Assembly: GCA_012934845.2 (NCBI GenBank)
Contig: WNNJ02003079.1
Location: 26,155-90,154, forward strand
Source: Pomphorhynchus laevis
Taxonomy: Eukaryota > Acanthocephala > Palaeacanthocephala > Echinorhynchida > Pomphorhynchidae
Length of the DNA stretch: 64,000 nt
Direction of reading: 5' to 3'
This document shows, in pieces, positions 62,320 to 64,000 of the stretch. The notes under the pieces were generated by a model, which made no database searches, was not told the DNA's origin, and worked only from the letters and a program-made list of their open reading frames with translations. How positions within the stretch are numbered: position 1 is the stretch's first letter; each line of letters begins with the position of its first letter. Made by a program: the position numbers and the translations under genes.

Positions 62320-62394
62320 GGCAGCCGAAACGACTGATGGTAGTTCACCCTACTGATGAGTGCTGCCGGCTACCATCAGCTCGTCTAGGAGTGA
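62320..62394 (+). ncRNA. Permuted hammerhead module, type 3 unit 3
   Basis: Consensus type-3 module, all strands intact. Confidence 0.78.
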
Positions 62395-62678
62395 TAAGGA
62401 AGTCTGCTCTACTTGTAATCGAACTCCGGTTTTTGGCAACATCTACAATTATGAAACTGCAGCTTATTAGCTCCCGGAGCACAGTTTAACACATCCAGAT
62501 ATAAAATTATAAAAACGTATCCATAAAGGATCCTGTGAGAAAGCAAGCAACGACAGCAAGTGAAATTCCTGCCAAATAAAATTAGGATGGTCCGGAAAGC
62601 ACATGGTTAGTTTAAAGAGGCTATGCCCATGCCACCACGTTAGCAAATTCTCGGAAATGCCTATTTAATATATCACAA

Positions 62679-62753
62679 GGCAGCCGAAACGACTGATGGT
62701 AGTTCACCCTACTGATGAGTGCTGCCGGCTACCATCAGCTCGTCTAGGAGTGA
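62679..62753 (+). ncRNA. Permuted hammerhead module, type 3 unit 4
   Basis: Consensus type-3 module, all strands intact. Confidence 0.78.
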
Positions 62754-63036
62754 TAAGGAAGTCTGCTCTACTTGTAATCGAACTCCGGTTTTTGGCAACA
62801 TCTACAATTATGAAACTGCAGCTTATTAGCTCCCGGAGCACAGTTTAACACATCCAGATATAAAATTATAAAACGTATCCATAAAGGATCCTGTGAGAAA
62901 GCAAGCAACGACAGCAAGTGAAATTCCTGCCGAATAAAATTAGGATGGTCCGGAAAGCACATGGTTAGTTTAAAGAGGCTATGCCCATGCCACCACGTTA
63001 GCAAATTCTCGGAAATGCCTATTTAATATATCACAA

Positions 63037-63111
63037 GGCAGCCGAAACGACTGATGGTAGTTCACCCTACTGATGAGTGCTGCCGGCTACCATCAGCTCG
63101 TCTAGGAGTGA
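63037..63111 (+). ncRNA. Permuted hammerhead module, type 3 unit 5
   Basis: Consensus type-3 module, all strands intact. Confidence 0.78.
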
Positions 63112-63394
63112 TAAGGAAGTCTGCTCTACTTGTAATCGAACTCCGGTTTTTGGCAACATCTACAATTATGAAACTGCAGCTTATTAGCTCCCGGAGCACA
63201 GTTTAACACATCCAGATATAAAATTATAAAACGTATCCATAAAGGATCCTGTGAGAAAGCAAGCAACGACAGCAAGTGAAATTCCTGCCGAATAAAATTA
63301 GGATGGTCCGGAAAGCACATGGTTAGTTTAAAGAGGCTATGCCCATGCCACCACGTTAGCAAATTCTCGGAAATGCCTATTTAATATATCACAA

Positions 63395-63469
63395 GGCAGC
63401 CGAAACGACTGATGGTAGTTCACCCTACTGATGAGTGCTGCTGGCTACCATCAGCTCGTCTAGGAGTGA
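63395..63469 (+). ncRNA. Permuted hammerhead module, type 3 unit 6
   Basis: Consensus except GCTGCTGG for GCTGCCGG, which removes or weakens the last stem II pair. Confidence 0.76.
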
Positions 63470-63752
63470 TAAGGAAGTCTGCTCTACTTGTAATCGAACT
63501 CCGGTTTTTGGCAACATCTACAATTATGAAACTGAAGCTTATTAGCTCCCGGAGCACAGTTTAACACATCCAGATATAAAATTATAAAACGTATCCATAA
63601 AGGATCCTGTGAGAAAGCAAGCAACGACAGCAAGTGAAATTCCTGCCGAATAAAATTAGGATGGTCCGGAAAGCACATGGTTAGTTTAAAGAGGCTATGC
63701 CCATGCCACCACGTTAGCAAATTCTCGGAAATGCCTATTTAATATATCACAA

Positions 63753-63827
63753 GGCAGCCGAAACGACTGATGGTAGTTCACCCTACTGATGAGTGCTGCC
63801 GGCTACCATCAGCTCGTCTAGGAGTGA
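63753..63827 (+). ncRNA. Permuted hammerhead module, type 3 unit 7
   Basis: Consensus type-3 module, all strands intact. The next unit is cut by the window edge before its module. Confidence 0.78.
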
Positions 63828-64000
63828 TAAGGAAGTCTGCTCTACTTGTAATCGAACTCCGGTTTTTGGCAACATCTACAATTATGAAACTGCAGCTTAT
63901 TAGCTCCCGGAGCACAGTTTAACACATCCAGATATAAAATTATAAAAACGTATCCATAAAGGATCCTGTGAGAAAGCAAGCAACGACAGCAAGTGAAATT

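Larger units (their letters stand above)
61396..64000 (+). repeat. Type-3 satellite, 358-bp units, highly homogeneous array
   Basis: GGATCC at 61,453, 61,811, 62,170, 62,528, 62,886, 63,244, 63,602 and 63,961 gives a period of 358-359 bp. Units differ at only a few positions, so the array was homogenised recently. Each unit contains GTATCCATAAAGGATCC, AGGATGGTCCGGAAAGC, the ribozyme module, and TAATCGAACTCCGG. The array runs off the window. The 78-codon minus-strand frames repeated in each unit are by-products of the repeat. Confidence 0.97.

Noticed and set aside
61320-63720. Repeated 78-83-codon minus-strand open frames (MLTWWHGHSLFKLTM...) as a gene family
   Set aside because: They recur once per 358-bp satellite unit with identical boundaries, overlap the ribozyme-bearing repeat, and resemble no protein. 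They are by-products of the repeat.
58530-64000. CRISPR-like array
   Set aside because: Units are 358-393 bp tandem satellites without spacers of the right size, in eukaryotic DNA.

Overview
The window looks like AT-rich animal nuclear DNA from a small invertebrate. There are no bacterial operons or Shine-Dalgarno layout. Two intronless host-type genes sit in a sea of retroelements, and the right end enters a satellite array carrying hammerhead-ribozyme cores. Hammerhead satellites, RTE LINEs and Penelope-like elements occur together in flatworms and other lophotrochozoans. A species cannot be named from the sequence, and the phylum is only a guess.

Layout. 1-790: minus-strand end of a canonical Penelope-like element (PLE) with C-terminal GIY-YIG, running off the window. 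2.2-3.9 kb: decayed minus-strand retroelement of a family with a C-terminal zinc-finger/restriction-like endonuclease ('RLE-LINE' here). 4.0-7.3 kb: decayed plus-strand copy of the dominant LINE ('LINE-A': CCHC ORF1, AP endonuclease, RT). 7.4-14.2 kb: PLE of permuted type (GIY-YIG before RT) split by RTE-1 (8.5-11.9 kb, minus). 15.4-15.7 kb: short LINE-A stub with a 17-bp target duplication. 16.7-18.9 kb: a diverged related LINE. 19.27-20.20 kb: host gene with JAZ/U1-type zinc fingers. 20.85-23.0 kb: second permuted PLE. 24.0-35.1 kb: head-to-tail array of four minus-strand LINE inserts, with ACATGAATTT at every boundary. 35.1-39.1, 40.9-41.4 and 42.6-48.5 kb: further LINE-A copies, the last split by RTE-2. 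41.65-42.4 kb: tRNA-derived SINE copies. 48.7-52.0 kb: two more permuted PLE pieces. 52.2-54.8 kb: RLE-LINE with a 21-bp duplication. 55.55-55.87 kb: lone PLE 3' end. 56.30-57.85 kb: host gene homologous to human C2orf42. 58.4-64.0 kb: three related satellite families with periods of about 363, 393 and 358 bp.

The most striking signal is in the satellites. Each of the three families carries the strands of a hammerhead ribozyme: CUGANGA, GAAA and a GUC cleavage triplet, with stems I, II and III all formable and with compensatory changes between families. The strands lie in an order (GAAA strand, CUGANGA strand, GUC strand) that is no circular permutation of a normal hammerhead. One repeat cannot fold into a canonical ribozyme alone. 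The layout predicts a domain-swapped form in which the apical loop of one repeat supplies the enzyme strand to another.

Other notable signals are the LINE array at one reused target, a pseudoknotted RNA fold conserved at five PLE 3' ends, and a shared 5' leader on two otherwise diverged RTE elements. Most retroelement copies are broken. The least damaged is the 5'-truncated LINE-A copy at 33.1-35.1 kb, with a 587-codon open frame.
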